From the NCBI RefSeq assembly GCF_018320785.1, contig NC_054867.1, positions 26,725,855 through 26,789,854 on the forward strand: a stretch of 64,000 bases of DNA, in the 5' to 3' direction. The DNA comes from Cheilinus undulatus (lineage: Eukaryota > Chordata > Actinopteri > Labriformes > Labridae). Below are positions 21,894 to 51,219 of the stretch, one piece after another; position 1 is the stretch's first letter, and each line of letters begins with the position of its first letter. The notes below the pieces were generated by a model that saw nothing but the letters and a program-made list of their open reading frames with translations, made no database searches and was not told the DNA's origin. The translations under genes were made by a program, and so were the position numbers.

Positions 21894-24800
21894 GCTGAGT
21901 GGAGGTGATAAAAACAAAGGTTTAAAATAAGAGCAAGGACTAATAATCGAGCTCTGATGCATTTTGGAGATCAGACAATAAGTAATACCTCTGTATCATC
22001 AGGCTGTAAGACATTACTTGAATAGTCACTCCAGTGTAGCGGGTTCATGGTGCTTCCTTGTGCTTCAAGAATGATCTGATTTTGGCAGATAATTTTTATC
22101 AAGAATGATCAAAATGTATTTTTATATCACATGTGCCTCAAAGAAACGCTTTAAAGTGAAATGGTTTTACATGAAAAAGCATTTGTGGGAGAAAAACACT
22201 ATTTTTTTGTGACAAATTCATTAGTTAATGGAACATAAATGCCAAAAAGAGAAGGAATAATGAATGTATAAATCTCCTGAGCTTCGTAGTGGACCACTTT
22301 ACCATCAGAGATGTATAGACATACAGAATCTCAGCAGGCATGTAGCCTGCAGGTCTACAGAACTCAAAACTTGAGCTCTGCTGTGTCTCTGTCAAACAAT
22401 GGTGTGTTAGTGACACTCAGTGGTGAGATGGATAATATGAAAAAAGGATGCTGACAAAGTACTCTGAAAGAAAAAAACAAACAGTGCATTGCATTTAGTG
22501 TGCTGCAAAGTCTTTTAAGAAGCTGCTTTATTTCTGTGGTTCTGTATGAATATTTCTGCTTGTTCTCTTACTCATATTCAGTAATGCAACACCAAGAGGA
22601 ATTGTGGGAACATTTCAAAATAATGAAAAGAGTTTTTTAAAATCAAAGAAATGTTTTCATATTTTAGTCTGATTTCAACATAATGTGCTGCCCTTTAAAA
22701 GGCATGGTGTAAAATCCCTCCATCCTCCTTGGGATAAATGCTTTCATCTACAAGTGAGAACCACAAACAGATTAAACCGAAAGTAACTGAGCTGAGGTTA
22801 TGATCAGACATCTTTCATTGCTTTTCCTCTACGGCGAAGATGTCAAGTATTCAAGTGTGACAAGTATTGGTGGTGATATATCCTGAAGTTTGCCACGTGA
22901 TGGGGTTAAGTGAAGTAATTAAACAAAGCATTTAAAAAAAGATTTTCATAGAAAAATGTTTGTAATTTCTGTGGATTCTGAAGCACTTTTGGTCAAAAGG
23001 ATGCCAAGTGTAAAAAAGGGAAAAAAAATAGAGATGGTGAACAGGACAAGAATGACTTGGGATTAACTTGAAATCTCAGTAAATCTGTCAATAATTACAG
23101 TGATTTAATTTTTTTCTGACTGATTTAAATGAAGCCATACAGATATTTTTGTGCTCTCAGGTGTTTGAAAATCAAATTAAACACTCTGTTTTCCTATAGT
23201 GATTACTTTGTGATATCACTGTATTATAGTCAACATGAACTGTCACAAACCTTTAATTTTTTTTTATGTTTTTATGTTGGTGACAAACTCAAATCACTCA
23301 ATGACACATTTTTTTATTTGACTGTCAAAGTAGGAAACTGTTTTTCCCAAATCTTCAGTCAATGGAAAAGTTGTAGTTGCATGCAAGAGAGCTGATTTCA
23401 TTTTTCTGGACTAAATGCTACACACCACTCTTACTTCTCATCTAAATTATAGAGATGAAAGAGCCGCTTCTTATCCCCCTGATTTCTCTGCTATGAATTA
23501 TGAGTTGTACATGAAAAATGTAATTACAAGCTGATGGCAACAACTGCAACTTTTAAATGTTCTGTAATTTTTACCTGTACCACAGTGATTAATGTCTTTT
23601 GTAAAAATAAGATTAAGGTGTTTAAAATGTTACACTGTGACAGTGGACAATCTTTTTTTGTAACATGTCTGCAGACTGTGCAGGTCACTGAGATCTTACA
23701 AAACCCTAATTCATCATGTTTAGGAGCTTTATTTTAAAATGTCTAATACATCCATTAATGCCTCCCTGGTTGATAACAAATATTCAAGTCAGTGGTGTTT
23801 GTGTGTTATTTGTTGTGCTGCTACTACATGTGCCAAGGCAAACCTTTGCACATCATCATATCAGCCTGTACTGTAGACAGTGTACTCATTATTCTGCTCT
23901 TATATATGAACCTTTTTGTTTAATCATTGCTGAAGTTTAAAGAGGACATATCATAAAACCCCACTAACCCCCCCCCCTTTTTTTTCTTTTTTTTTTGCAC
24001 ATATATTTGGGTATTCAGAGATTTACCGACCCAAAAATGTGAAAAAGGAAAATGAGTCCTGTGATCTACCTATTTCATGACAAGAAATCTTCCAGTCTGT
24101 TTAGAGTCTGTGCTCCTTGAGACATCAGTCATTATAATGTTACCTTCCTCTTACCTGGTGTCTCCACCCACAGGGGGTCGGGATCAGAAGGAGCTCATTT
24201 GCATTTAAAGAGACACACAACCAAAACCAATACAGGGCCAAAAACCTTCTCTGGTGCTCAAAACATATTATATTTTGACCAAAGCATGACGCAGATGTTT
24301 CTTTAAGATCACAGCATCTGTGTCTACAGGTGAGAAAGGGGTATGATGCGTCACCTTTAAGTCCACATACTGCCATCTTTGTAGATGTATCTTCACTCTG
24401 GGCCTTTTCATATTTTTAAACCAGATAAAAATGCCAAAAATGATGCAAATTTAATAAAAACATTTACAATCACCTCCTTGGTGTATCTTGATTTTGCTCT
24501 CCTGTGTTGTACCAAAATAAAAACTGTCACTTTTGTCTACAGGGATTAAATGCTTTTAAAATGCAGATCTAATATACATTTAACTAAATCATGTTTGTGT
24601 GTTCTTATTGACAGACAAGTATAGTTTCGACTGCTAAGTTCCTGTAGTCTTCCTTTAAAGAGTCGTGATATTGCTGTGGCATGTCTTCGCTGAGCTTATG
24701 TAGCTTTGCTCCTTGCCCCTGCTGTCTGGCAGCTTCTTGAGGAGGCATTCCAGGTGTGAGGCAACATGTATGTCCCTGTTCATAGTCCTATCGGCCTGTT

Positions 24801-27058
24801 GCCAAATCTCAATGGCTTCCCTGACTCATTGTGGTACCTGTCGCTCTCTGGACAGATTAACTTGGCATAATGTGGTTTTTCTATTTGCAGTGGTCTGATA
24901 TGGCTGACTTTAAGTTATCCTGTTTAGTTTTGGCAACCTGTCAGTTAAGACAGGATGACTAAACCTGCATAAGAAGAGCTGATAAGACACAACAACGTCA
25001 CGACTTCTGAGGGAGACAGCAAGAAGTTAGCAGTCAAAACATGTCAAGGTAACACAAAACTACACTTGTCCGTCAGTGAGAAAACAGAAAAATCTAATAG
25101 TTTGGGAAGATGGTATGAACTTATTGGATTAAATCATGTTTGTGTTGTCTTTCTCTCCAAGTCTGTTTTGTTGCTACTAATGAAAATTTTAAGAAATTAC
25201 ACATTTTCACAGATTACACACTCAGTGCCACCATCTTTGAAGTGCAATAGCTCAGTGTAGCCTAGTGTTAGTTCATGTAGGACATGGTAGTCATACTCCC
25301 AGCCTTGATCAGCTGACAGCCAGCTGATCCTAATTACTGCCTCCCAGCTCACACAGCTCATCACAGCTCTTTCTCTCAACACAGCCTTGTATTTAAATAT
25401 GACGTACTTCTCACTCATCCCTGCTTGCATCAATGCTGATGCATCACGCTGCTGCTGGCAAAGTTTAACCTCTTCCACCCCAGCCTCCTCCTTTATAGCA
25501 TAAAGCTTGTTACATCCTTGTATTCAGATTCATGCTACTATGGATTCATTGCTTCTAAACTAGTTTTATTGTGTTCAGTAAGCATTTTCATAAATATATT
25601 TATCCATATAGCGGTTTCTTGACATGTGGTCCTCGGAGAGTCGAAGTATGCTTAATAACTAACCCAGGAGCATCTTTTTGAGCAGAGCCTTCTCTGCCAA
25701 GTAAAACTGAATATACATTTTGCAGTATAAAGGTTAAATGTATGACGAGAGTGTACCTTACTGAAATACAGTTTGCTGTAGGTTTGATTTATTGTAAAAG
25801 AGGCAGTGTCATTTTGTCAAACTGGGTGTTTCCTATTTAAGACATTTTAATTGGTTTAACAGCTCATACAGTAAAACCCACTGTTCAATGGTACAAATTA
25901 ATGGAAAATATTCTGCAGTGCAAACACATATTCCAAAGCATATTTTAAAATACAAAATGATTTACATGCCAAATAAAATGGATCATATTTGAAAATAAAA
26001 CCCAAAAGTCTATACAGCTCAAAGAGATGAATAACATTGTGCTTGTGGATTAAAAGAATTGTCACACAAAAAAAATGTTACTTTTCTGGTTGGTTTATAC
26101 CAAGATCAGGTTGATTTTTTAACAAATGCCCTTCTGACTCCTGACTGATACTATTTGAAGACTACAGTTCTACACAGAGCTATAACCACAAAGAAGCTTC
26201 TTGTGTAGTTCACCCGTAACTGTACAGCTCTAGTTGTACTTTATCATCCAACAGTGCCCCCCTGAGGACAACGCTAGTAAAAGGGGATTTCTATTTTTTC
26301 TGTAAGAGGGTGATTACGTAGAACAATTTAACAAAACAGTCTGCTCTCCAGTATTTTTAATGTGCGGGGCTTCCATAGTACTAAGTCCAATGAAAAGGGT
26401 ACAAATGATCAATGACACTCACGGCGTCTTTTAACCTGAGAGACATTCACAACATCAATGCAGATAAAAATCTAATTTACATGACATTTATTTGGGTTTA
26501 TATCCTTTTTTTTTTTTTTTTTTGCTATCAGTTCTAATTCAATGATGACGATGTGTGAAAAATATAAATAATAAAATGCCCAGATATCTTACAAACAGTA
26601 CTGTGGCAAAAAAAAAAAAAAAAAGTTTTTGAATTGAGGTCAGAAAATTACAAATGAAAGGCATAATGCCTGTTGTTACTAATGCAGAGGGCTTATGGCT
26701 GTTATTATAAAGCACTAAAACTAAGCATATAAAAAGTTTTTTCAACACATTACCTGCAAATGGAAACACCACAGATGGTGCTGCAATAGAAGAGGTTTTT
26801 AGAGGCAATAAAAAACTATGAAGGCCAAAGTTCCAGTAAAATCAGGAGTCATATAAAAGCTGCATTATCAGTTCATCATTAAAAATTTTGATTCTGAACT
26901 TAATTAAAGGCAGTTAATGCAAATTATATGCACATACATAATAAATGTTGGTCTTATAAACTAAAAAAACTGGCAAAGCTCTATTTGGATCTACTTAAAG
27001 ACTCAGATGAAAACTCAGAAGTGTAAAATGTTGGCTTGGTATGACATTTAAAGAGTTT
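21894..27058. other. Tail-to-tail interval: 3' ends of spryd3 and lima1
   Basis: No additional gene seen. The spryd3 3'UTR starts at 21894; AATAAA occurs at 24453 and 24516 as candidate poly(A) signals. A minus-strand AATAAA for lima1 is possible at 26487-26492. The interval contains a piggyBac-like MITE (23941-24356) and T runs (about 26506-26523). Transcript ends cannot be fixed from sequence. Confidence 0.5.
23941..24356. mobile_element. piggyBac-like MITE, 416 bp
   Basis: Flanked on both sides by TTAA (23937-23940 and 24357-24360). The left end is AGAGGACATATCATAAAA and the reversed right end is AGGTGACGCATCATAC. A TTAA target with short imperfect inverted ends is the piggyBac signature. 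No transposase. Confidence 0.6.
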
Positions 27059-42228
<15,170 letters not shown>

Positions 42229-42249
42229 CTCTGGCAGCTATGATAATAC

Positions 42250-45200
42250 CTAGAATTAAACACAACAATCATTAGCCATGTTCTGTAACTCATCACCTCT
42301 TTATTTTTTTGTTTTACTAAACCTTCGATGGGAAAAAGGAAACTGAAGTAATACTAGAACCATTCAAAAACATTCCTGATAGTACATTTTTATCACTCTT
42401 CTATCTAAAAGGTGTGTGTTTGAGGGTATTAGGGTTGCGTGGCAACATCAGACAGCATTTACGTAGACAAAACAGCTGATTTAAATAGAAAAACATGGAT
42501 ACAACCTAACCTGACAAGTAAAAACTCTTCAGTGTTCTCCTTCCAGATCCCAGGTTTGTGCTTGCAGAGGGACTCTTTGCTGTCTGAGATAATTGTTTTG
42601 CAAGTTTGTACCATCCTCTCCATCAGTGTACCTCCTGTCTCCCCCCACTACCTGACAGAGGATACATACCAAAGACTGCTTGCACATATGTGTGCACACA
42701 CAGAAGCATTCACACAAACAGGTCAACATGTTCAAACTTGAACTTCAGCTTGTGCCGCTTGATCGCCAAGATGGAAACACGTACTATAAGAAACTGACCT
42801 CAGCATGGGCACATTATCATTATGAGGGGAAGGAGGCGTGCACAGAGAGGACAATCACGCTGCATTAAACATAGTCTGTCCCTCTTAAACTTCATGACAG
42901 CAAATACACACCTAACAAGAAGGTGCCACAGACAGACAGACAGTCAAGCCTCTGATACATTTTTTGTCTCCATAGCTCGATCTAATGTCAGGCTATGAAT
43001 CCCTCTTTAGCACTCAGACAGTATGTGCAGTCACCAAAGCTGATATAGTTAATAATCTCCTACTGTCTGGGATTTTTCACCCAGGTGCACCTATTACATC
43101 ACCATCCAGATGAAAACAGCACCGTTGACGAGTGGTGAGAGGACTTTGGACTGAACTTCAACATGATTGGGACCATCAGAAAATAAAATCAAAGAAATTT
43201 CCTTCTGCCTGTACAGGGCAACCATAAAGACAGCATTATCTAAATCAACCTACAACATTACAAAGTCTTACCTAGATACGATTATATTTTATTTTTCCAT
43301 AGCCTATACAGTCATTCTAGTTGTACCTAATGGGCAGGGGAAAGGAAAAACACAAGCAGAACGTGGTGGTCCGCTTGTCAGGCACTATAGCTGGGGTTAC
43401 ATCTGAATGGCTTGGGGCTATTAACTGTTGCTAGAGGTTTCAGCCCTGATGGACGAGTCGGATTAGTCAGTTGATTAGCTCCTAAACGTTTCACTAGGTA
43501 CAGTTCAGGGTCCATCAGATTTTAAAATTAGACTAATTTCTGGGGAAGGTCAAGAAGTCTGAAGAAAAGTATGCTGGCTCAAAAGTTAACATTACTCATT
43601 GCTATAAATATATATATAATTTAACTGTAGCCTTCTGGTGTGTGGTTCTTCCTGCTCTTTTATAGTAAAAATCAAACAATACTGATACCTGTTTGATACC
43701 AGAATGACAAAAGTTCCGGGTATCCAATACTGTGTATGTAATCTCTTGTCTTTAATGGACAAAAAAATGCAAAACTCCTGCACAGTGTCTGAATATGTTT
43801 GCAGTGTTTCGGTACCAAAACGTTGCCAACCTATATGAGAAATCAAAACACTATTTGTAAAGATATGACAAAAAAATATTTATAAAAGTTTGGTTCTTTT
43901 CATCACCATTGATTATTAAAACACAGATGCTATGAAACATATGGTAAGCTATAGAAAAGTATTTAAGTCATTTTGGCATGGAATAAACTGAATCATTTCC
44001 CATGCACAACACAATTGGATTGGCTGGATGTCACATTTGCTCCAAATATCAGATTTCAGTCTCATGTACTACTAATAATTGGTAATGCCTGACCTGAAAA
44101 CTCAATATCAGTAAGTCCCTAGTATTGACAACCTTAGTACTGTCATTATTGCATAGCTCCGTGGGTATGAGCATAAAATAATGTAATTAGACCTCCATGT
44201 TGAGAATATCATTCCTGTTGGTCTTTTTGCAAGACATCAGAGTAGTTAAGTCTATGTGTGCAGTAGCATATGCATTGGATGGCATGCAGGGACACACCCC
44301 ATTAAGATCACAAGTCCTTCTGCAAGGACAGCACAGGTGAGGTGAGTTTAGAGTCGCCAGTCCACCTTGTTTGCATATCCTTCAACTGTTAAAGAAAGCC
44401 ACAACAACTAAGGAAAAGCTGGTAAAACCAATAACCTGCCCAGAGATAAAAACAAACACTGTCAGTCAAACTCAAGTTATCCTCGCATTATTGCACAAAA
44501 AGAATAGCTGAACAGAGCTGTGTGCTGAAAATCAATTCACTACAGGAAATGTTTCTGATTCAAATAAAGAATAGGGTGAGGCCATTGCACGCTTTGCCTG
44601 TATTTGAAAACAACCTTAATGCCCTACATTCAGACTTTTTATTACCTGGTTAGAAGGCTAGAGATTAAGATAACTAGAAAGTCTAACTCTTCAGACTTGC
44701 CTGTATTAAACTGAATATGACTTTTAGGAATACTGACTCAGTCTTTATTAATCAGAGGTTTAAAAAAGCATCAGAATACAAACAAAGCATAAACAAAGGT
44801 GTCCCTGTTTTAGTAGCAACAAGGCTCTAAATCATCCCAGGTTTGCTGAAATATGAGCTTCTGAAATCTGATCATCTGAACTCCAGCATTTTGCTCCATC
44901 CCCATCACTTATCAGTGAAAGGTGGATACTGATCTTTAACCCCTCATTTAAGCCAAGTTCTCCTTAACAACATGTAACCACAACATATTTGGGAATACAG
45001 TATGACTCATGTCAAAGGAGGAGTTCATATTTAGCACATGATTGACCTAAGAAACAATTATGATTAGGAGCAAACAAAAGCATATATTAAGTTGTTCATA
45101 AGGACATAATTAAGTTCAACCAGTAGTGAGGCGATGAAACAAACAGGCATGACTCACGTTAAAAAACTGGCCGCCCTGCACACAGGCCAGCATGTTATGT

Positions 45201-45625
45201 TATTACAGAGCTGTAATGGCAGGTGTGTTACACCATAAGCGCCTTGTTGAGTTCGTCTGTCACTTAAATCAAAACGCAAGCTATGGCGACGACTAATCAG
45301 CATAATTCATCTATTTTAAACAGCTACAGGGTTAGGTTACATGTAAGTTCTGATGTAGACAGTACAGAATGATTAAAGACAAAAAAATAAACTTTAAAAG
45401 GCTATAGGCATGGAAGCTGGGCTGGTTTGGCCTCAACTTTCCCAACAGACAGTGGGCTCGTTATTAGCAAGACTCTCTGTGCACGTGCGCAATTAAAAGA
45501 TCAAAGAACGAATCTCACTCTCGAGGAGTAATTTAACTGTTCAAATGCACAGTTTTAGGGATTTAACAGACACTGTTATCAAAATTATATCCATGGTTCC
45601 ACGTCCTCGCTTTGAGTTTCCTTAC
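42250..45625 (-). other. lima1 5'UTR intron (3.4 kb)
   Basis: No coding exon supported. About 43640-44130 resembles a degraded non-autonomous hAT-like repeat (ending TATTGACAACCTTAG). The remainder is AT-rich with only short open frames. Confidence 0.5.
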
Positions 45626-45730
45626 CTGAGCGAACTTCCGTTGACTCACTCTTTTTGTGAAACCTTCAGAGACACCCGACACTTGCTACTGCCACTGCGT
45701 CACCGCCCGGTGTGCACCCGACAGGGGTGG
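45626..45730 (-). promoter_or_regulatory. Candidate lima1 untranslated first exon and promoter
   Basis: On the minus strand a strong donor (CTCAG|GTAAGG at 45626/45625) closes a relatively GC-rich stretch holding an AP-1 site (TGAGTCA, 45642-45648) and an ETS-like CGGAAGT (45634-45640). The start-codon exon has an acceptor only 21 bases before its ATG, so an upstream untranslated exon must exist. The right limit is a guess. Confidence 0.4.
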
Positions 45731-48650
45731 GGTGAACACAAAGGTGTCATGGGAGTGGAAGAGCTGGGTCACATGGTTGTTATACACCAATGACCTTGGG
45801 TATTGCATTACCCTACCTGGTACAATCATGTGTGTGTGTGTGTGGGCGCGTGCTTGCGAGCATACCACCCACTCAAAAAATTCCCGAGAGCTATAAGCTA
45901 TCCTCGTTTGTTTTTCAAGAGAACAGAAAGTAAGACAAAGAAGGAAAGAAATAGAGGAGGCACACTGAGCTGCTCAGGTTTCTCACAGTTACAGTGCAGC
46001 TTTTGATTCCCCAGGGCAGAGGCAGAGATTTTAACTGTTTGTTTGAGATTTAGCCTTCCTTAAATCCAATGTGAGTTTTGAAAATTACTACTGATGCCTC
46101 TTTTCGCCTTCAAAAATAATAATGAACAATAGCAATGAGTTTGATAAGTTCTCTATTGTTACCTTTAATGTTGAAACTGCCTTTACATGGGTGGTGTGAA
46201 CCAAAGTTAACTACAAGCTGCTCTCACAGCCTTTCCTGCAGCATTCTCAGCAAAGGCTCTCCAATTGATGCAATTTTGACTGTTAAACGAATAAAAGATT
46301 TTTTTGTGAACATAAATTGCACATATGCAAAACCAGGAAAAAAAACAGATGAGAGGTCCCATTTTATCCACAGGAGGCAGTAAAATTGATACAAACCTGA
46401 AGTTCATCACAGAAGCTTAAAAGATGCTTTTAATTAATGAATTATTAAATGGTATTACAATGCATAAATACAAGTCATGTGAATAATATTGAACTTTATT
46501 AACATAGCAAATTTCCTACACAAATTCAGTTCAAAGAGCTTTACTGAAAATCAAAGACAAATATTACACAACAAATAAGAGCTTTTTATGCTTCATGCAG
46601 GGAAGAATGTTCTGAATTAAAATATCTCAGTGAGATGGTATCAAGTTAAACTTGTTCATTAAACAGCTCAGCAGATGTTTGCATTAAATTTGCCTCTGAA
46701 GTAAGGCAAGTCATTGTGAGTAGAGATTTCTTGAATTTGTTTGATGTTACAATGTTTTCAAGGAGGCTTGTCTAGTCAGTTCAAGAACCTTTATACCACT
46801 GGACCATTATTGGGAAGCAGATTTCGAGGGTCAGGGTTTTATTTTGAAGACATTTCAGGGGGATATGAGGGTCTGAGGTTGTGGAACACAAGGGCACACG
46901 TTTGATCGTGTTAATAATATGCTAACAACACAATGGCTCAGCGTTGATGTACTGCTCTGAGCAAGTCTCACAGTGTGGGATACATGTAATACATCTGATA
47001 TGTCAATTTTCCCCTTTGAATTAAAAGATGTACACTCTCCTCCAAAAGTTTTAAAACAATTCCTTTATTTTTTCTGTAGACTGAAAACATTTTGGTTTAT
47101 CAGAAGATGAGAAGACAAGAGATCAACATTTCAGCTTTTATTTCTTGGTATTTACATCTGGATCTGATACATACCTTAGAAGATAGCGCCTTTTGTTTGA
47201 ACCCACCCATTTTTCATGTGAGCAGAGTGTTGGAACATTTGAATGACAAGTATGTTTTGTTGCCCAGGTGTGTCCTATTACAATGATTATTCAAACAACA
47301 AATAGCGCTGAATGTCTACGCTCAGTTTCAGATTTGAGTTTTGCCTGTGCAGACTGCATTCATAGTTAGAGGTGTAACCAACATGAAAACCAGAGAGCAT
47401 GTAAGATGACAAACGAGTGATTTTGAAGCTGAGAGGAGATGGAAAATCAACCAGTCATTGCACAAACACTGGCCATAGACAGTACAACCATTTGGAATGT
47501 CCCACAGAAGAAAGAAACCACTGGTGTACTAAGTAACAGATGTCGATCGGGTAGACTAAGGAAAACAGAGACAGAAACATTGTGAAAGCTGTAAAGAAAG
47601 ATCCTAATACAACTGTTAGTGACATCAGCAACAACCTCCAGAGGACAGGAGTGAAGGTATCGCAATCTAATGTTTGCATAATACTTCATGAACAAAAGCA
47701 CAGAGGCTACACCAGCTGATGCAAACTACTCATTAGCAAGAAGAACAGGAAGGCCAGGCTGGATTTTTTTCCAAAAAGTACAGACATGAGCCTCAAAATT
47801 CTGGAACAATTCTTTTAAGGGCTAATGAGACAAAGAGGAACCCTTACCAAAGTGATGGAATGACTAAAAAATGAAAAAGAAAGGATCTGCTCATGATCCC
47901 AAACATACATGCTCATTTGTGACAGTGGAGGTAATGACACAGGGTTAGGGTAAAACCATTGGTTAACAGTTTTACCATAGCAAGTTATTTTCATGAGATC
48001 TTGCAAAAATGACTGAAATTGACTTGTTGCCACAGGAAAACAATTTTTACTTTAAAAAGATTACAAGACAGATCTGCTAGGTCAAGACAAATCATGAGCA
48101 TAAAGGATCAAACAAAAATCTATAGATGCATGTGTACATAGCCTACCAGATGTATCATTTTGTTAATTCTGAAGAGAATATAGGCCTAATTGTGTAACAG
48201 GAGTGTGCTTATTTTATAGTAAATTTCTACCAACAAATCAATAAAGTGTCATTATTTTTTCACATCAGGCATCTTTCAAGCATAAAAACAACAGTCTCAT
48301 CAGAATAAATGAACAATAACACAGTTAATGACGCCATCTGCAATTAAACGGCAGATTGGGAGGAGCTTTATATTTATATTAAATATCCTATTAGTTAAAG
48401 GAGTAAAAGGGCTGAATTGTTGTAATAAAATAATAATGCTAATTTGTTTGATGCTTCAGCCAAACAGGGAGGGCGATGGACAGCTAACCAATACAACCAC
48501 TACGATTCTGCACGTCCCTGTTTTCTCCCATTTTAGCGTCCACTCCTTTTCATCTGTTTTTTCCAGCCGTCGTCTCAGACACAAATCGTGAGGCTCGAAC
48601 TACCTAGAAACGACACAACTAGACGTTACGTTATTAATTCGATAATTTTT
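45731..48650. other. Intergenic interval between divergent lima1 and znf740
   Basis: Holds a TG microsatellite (about 45829-45842) and a degraded Tc1-like element (about 47031-48020). No host gene seen. Confidence 0.55.
47031..48020 (+). mobile_element. Degraded Tc1-like element
   Basis: Begins TACACTCTCCTCCAAAAGTT. The plus strand from about 47400 shows transposase remnants in broken frames: TIWNVPQKKETTG, then IVKAVKKDPNTTVSDISNNL and RTGVKVSQSNVCIIL, then KKNRKARLDF. No right inverted repeat is found. Confidence 0.65.
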
Positions 48651-48839
48651 ACAGTATTAAAAAATATGTTATGAAACATATTCAGTGTGCACTCTTAGCT
48701 CTGTGTTCATGGGAGCAGAAAGAAGAAGATGAGCTTTTTCTCTGGGCTGGAGGAGGCTGTGCTGCTGCTGTGTGGGGGAGTGGGTTACATCCTGTGGCGT
48801 TTCCTGTGTTTGTAAACTAGACGATCTGGAAAACGTCGG
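48651..48839 (+). promoter_or_regulatory. Candidate znf740 untranslated first exon and promoter
   Basis: A strong donor (GTCGG|GTGAGTGAGG, 48839/48840) ends a stretch lying about 2.3 kb before the exon with the znf740 start codon. That exon has a good acceptor just 2 bases before its ATG, so an upstream exon is required. The transcription start is not determined. Confidence 0.45.
48729..48815 (+). CDS. Short open frame in znf740 5' exon (28 residues, hydrophobic)
   Basis: ATG at 48729 has an A at -3 and reads MSFFSGLEEA followed by VLLLCGGVGYILWRFLCL and TAA. The second half is a plausible single membrane segment. The frame ends 24 nt before the proposed donor, so it would be a complete upstream open frame in the znf740 leader or a microprotein. 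I recognise no family; coding status is unproven. Confidence 0.3.
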   Translation: MSFFSGLEEAVLLLCGGVGYILWRFLCL

Positions 48840-51172
48840 GTGAGTGAGGCTTTAAGGTAGAGACATATCTTTTCCCTTTTATCCAGTTCTCTGTTAATTT
48901 AGGTAATGCATTCAACAGTCTGCTATTTACTTTATAAAACCTAATGCTCAGAAATAGCAGATAATGTATTAGCTTAATATTTCAGCGTCAATGTTAGCCA
49001 TCGCTGACTTGCTAACAAACGTTAGCTTAATCATCGGGAGGGGGAGGCACTCGCAACGACGGCCATCACGAATGTCTTTATCGTTCAATCTTGTCTCCAA
49101 CGAGTTAATCTTTGATTGCATTAACAAAAAATACAAGGATGAATTGATCCACTTTGCAAAGATGATACCCTCGTAAAGCTCGTATATCAAACTGTGTAGC
49201 AGGTGGGGGGGGGGGGGACCTCAAATTGTAACATTTTAGTGGGCGAGGGCGCCAGCGAGCAACTGGCTAGCTGCCGTTAGCCAGCTTGTTCAACATCAGC
49301 AAAACTAACGAGAGGTCGGGTGGTAGTGTGAAGGCCAGCTCAGTCCGTGTTGAAAATCTCAAGATGTTCCGGGTACTTCGTGTAGGATTTTATGTTTAAC
49401 TCATTGCAAAATACAGAGGCCAATGCAAAGTAACAAACTGCATGTAACTTAGCATTGTAGTCTATAAAAACCATTAGCAATTGTTAACCTTAGGCTAGCT
49501 GTCTGTTTTCCTAGCAGCGTTAGCTAGCAACGTAGCTTTTAACTGTCTGTGCATTTGCTGGGCTGTTGTCAGTATTCATATCCTCTATGATGGTATTTAA
49601 TAGTAGGGAACGTGAAGAAAAGGAAGACGTTGTTAGAATTAATCGATAAAATACAAGATAGGGCAGTATTTCTGTGATGAAATACGTGGCCTCCTCCAAG
49701 TACACCGTTACATGTTAAAACCCCATTTCCAAAAGTACAAAACTTAAAATTTCACATTACAAATAAGCATAACTGTAAACTAATATAATTAGTTTTGGGA
49801 GGATAATCGCACTGCCTTGTCCTGGAATATTAGGTGTGCTAACCTTCATGAACAAAAAATAAAACCATCCCACTCAGACAAGGTTTGTCCTACTTTACTT
49901 GGGCTGTAGTTGTTCCTTTTTATCCATACTGAAACATACTGAATTCAGCAGTTTCTATCAAAGTTTTACTGAAAAAGTCTTATGATTTTAATGTTTTTGG
50001 CATTGAAAATAAAAATCCTTGCCCAGATAAAGAGAAAATAATCAACACATGAATACACACTTAAAAGTTTTAGATATAATATTCTGCATGTCTTATCAAT
50101 TATACGTTCTGTATACTGGACATATTTTGTGTAAAAAGTTCATCTGCTTCAGAGTTTCTCTTAGTCACATTTCTTTATCTTTCATACAGTATTAGTATTA
50201 GATGTCAGTTATGGCAAAGCTTAGAAACTACGCATTTTAAGTTTTTATGCATTTATTGAATACTCAAAATGTACAAATATGCTTTGTGGTTGGATTGTCA
50301 GCATAAAGTTTAGTGATGTGCAAACTAATAAAAAACTTCTACTTAAGAAGCAGCCCTATAACCAACGTTATTAATGTTATTTGTGCTCAATTATTTTATG
50401 TAGATAACGGTTTCTAAATCCAAACTTCCCTTTAGTTTGTGGTTGAATGAGTGGTTGCTTTTGATGTTGTCTCAGTCAAAAGTCACACTTTTTTTTTTGT
50501 GGTAACTTAGTTCACAGAAGAACTAGGCTATTGCTTATTTCATTTATTACCTACTTTTTAGTTTCTAAAACTTTTGACAGTCCAGGTAGAAAAATATTTA
50601 ATTTTATTCTGACAATCGAGTAAAACTTAATGTCTTAAACTAACAGTTCCAAGCTAGACCCACTGTTTCTATACCAAGCTTGAAATTTTTTATGTGTATT
50701 GGCAAAACATCTTCTGCCAGTTGGTGCTTCTGTTATTATGTGATTTATTTTGTTGCTGAAGTAGTCAGGATGTCCAGTTGAAGGCAAACCCACATGTCTG
50801 TTATGGAAGTTTTTTCCTCACATGTTGGAGTTATTCATTTGCAAATATTTGTGGATGTCTTGTCTACTGGTGTATCGACTACTGAGCCATTATACAATCA
50901 TATTTTTGTGTGTCATGTTTTTAGATGTGTAAATTTTGTTTTAAATAAATGACCATTGTAAGTTGAGTCAATGTAATGTGTAATCATAAAGACAGCAAGG
51001 GATGCTGCGGTAATTTTAATGTCTGTCTGTTTCATCCACATCCTCCTTTTCTTCAGTTTTAATGCTAGATGAGTGAGGTGGGTGTGGCTTCCCACCAGCC
51101 CGACCATCCTGACTGACGGATCTCTGGATGACCTTGTCCCCACCCCTGTCCCTGCGCTCACATACACCACAG
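48840..51172 (+). other. Probable znf740 5'UTR intron
   Basis: No exon supported. Contains a G run (about 49204-49217). Otherwise AT-rich unique sequence. Confidence 0.45.
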
Positions 51173-51219
51173 CAATGTCACATCTGCCCAGCAGCTCAGT
51201 CCGCGACCATATGAAATGG
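51173..51219 (+). CDS. znf740: znf740 coding exon 1 (start codon)
   Basis: Acceptor ACACCACAG; ATG at 51175; donor TGG|GTTTGT. Encodes [15 protein letters not shown] and joins in phase 0 to [21 protein letters not shown] second possible start exists at the Met in the next exon (51454), but this upstream exon keeps the frame open and precedes a conserved LLxCE segment. Confidence 0.75.
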
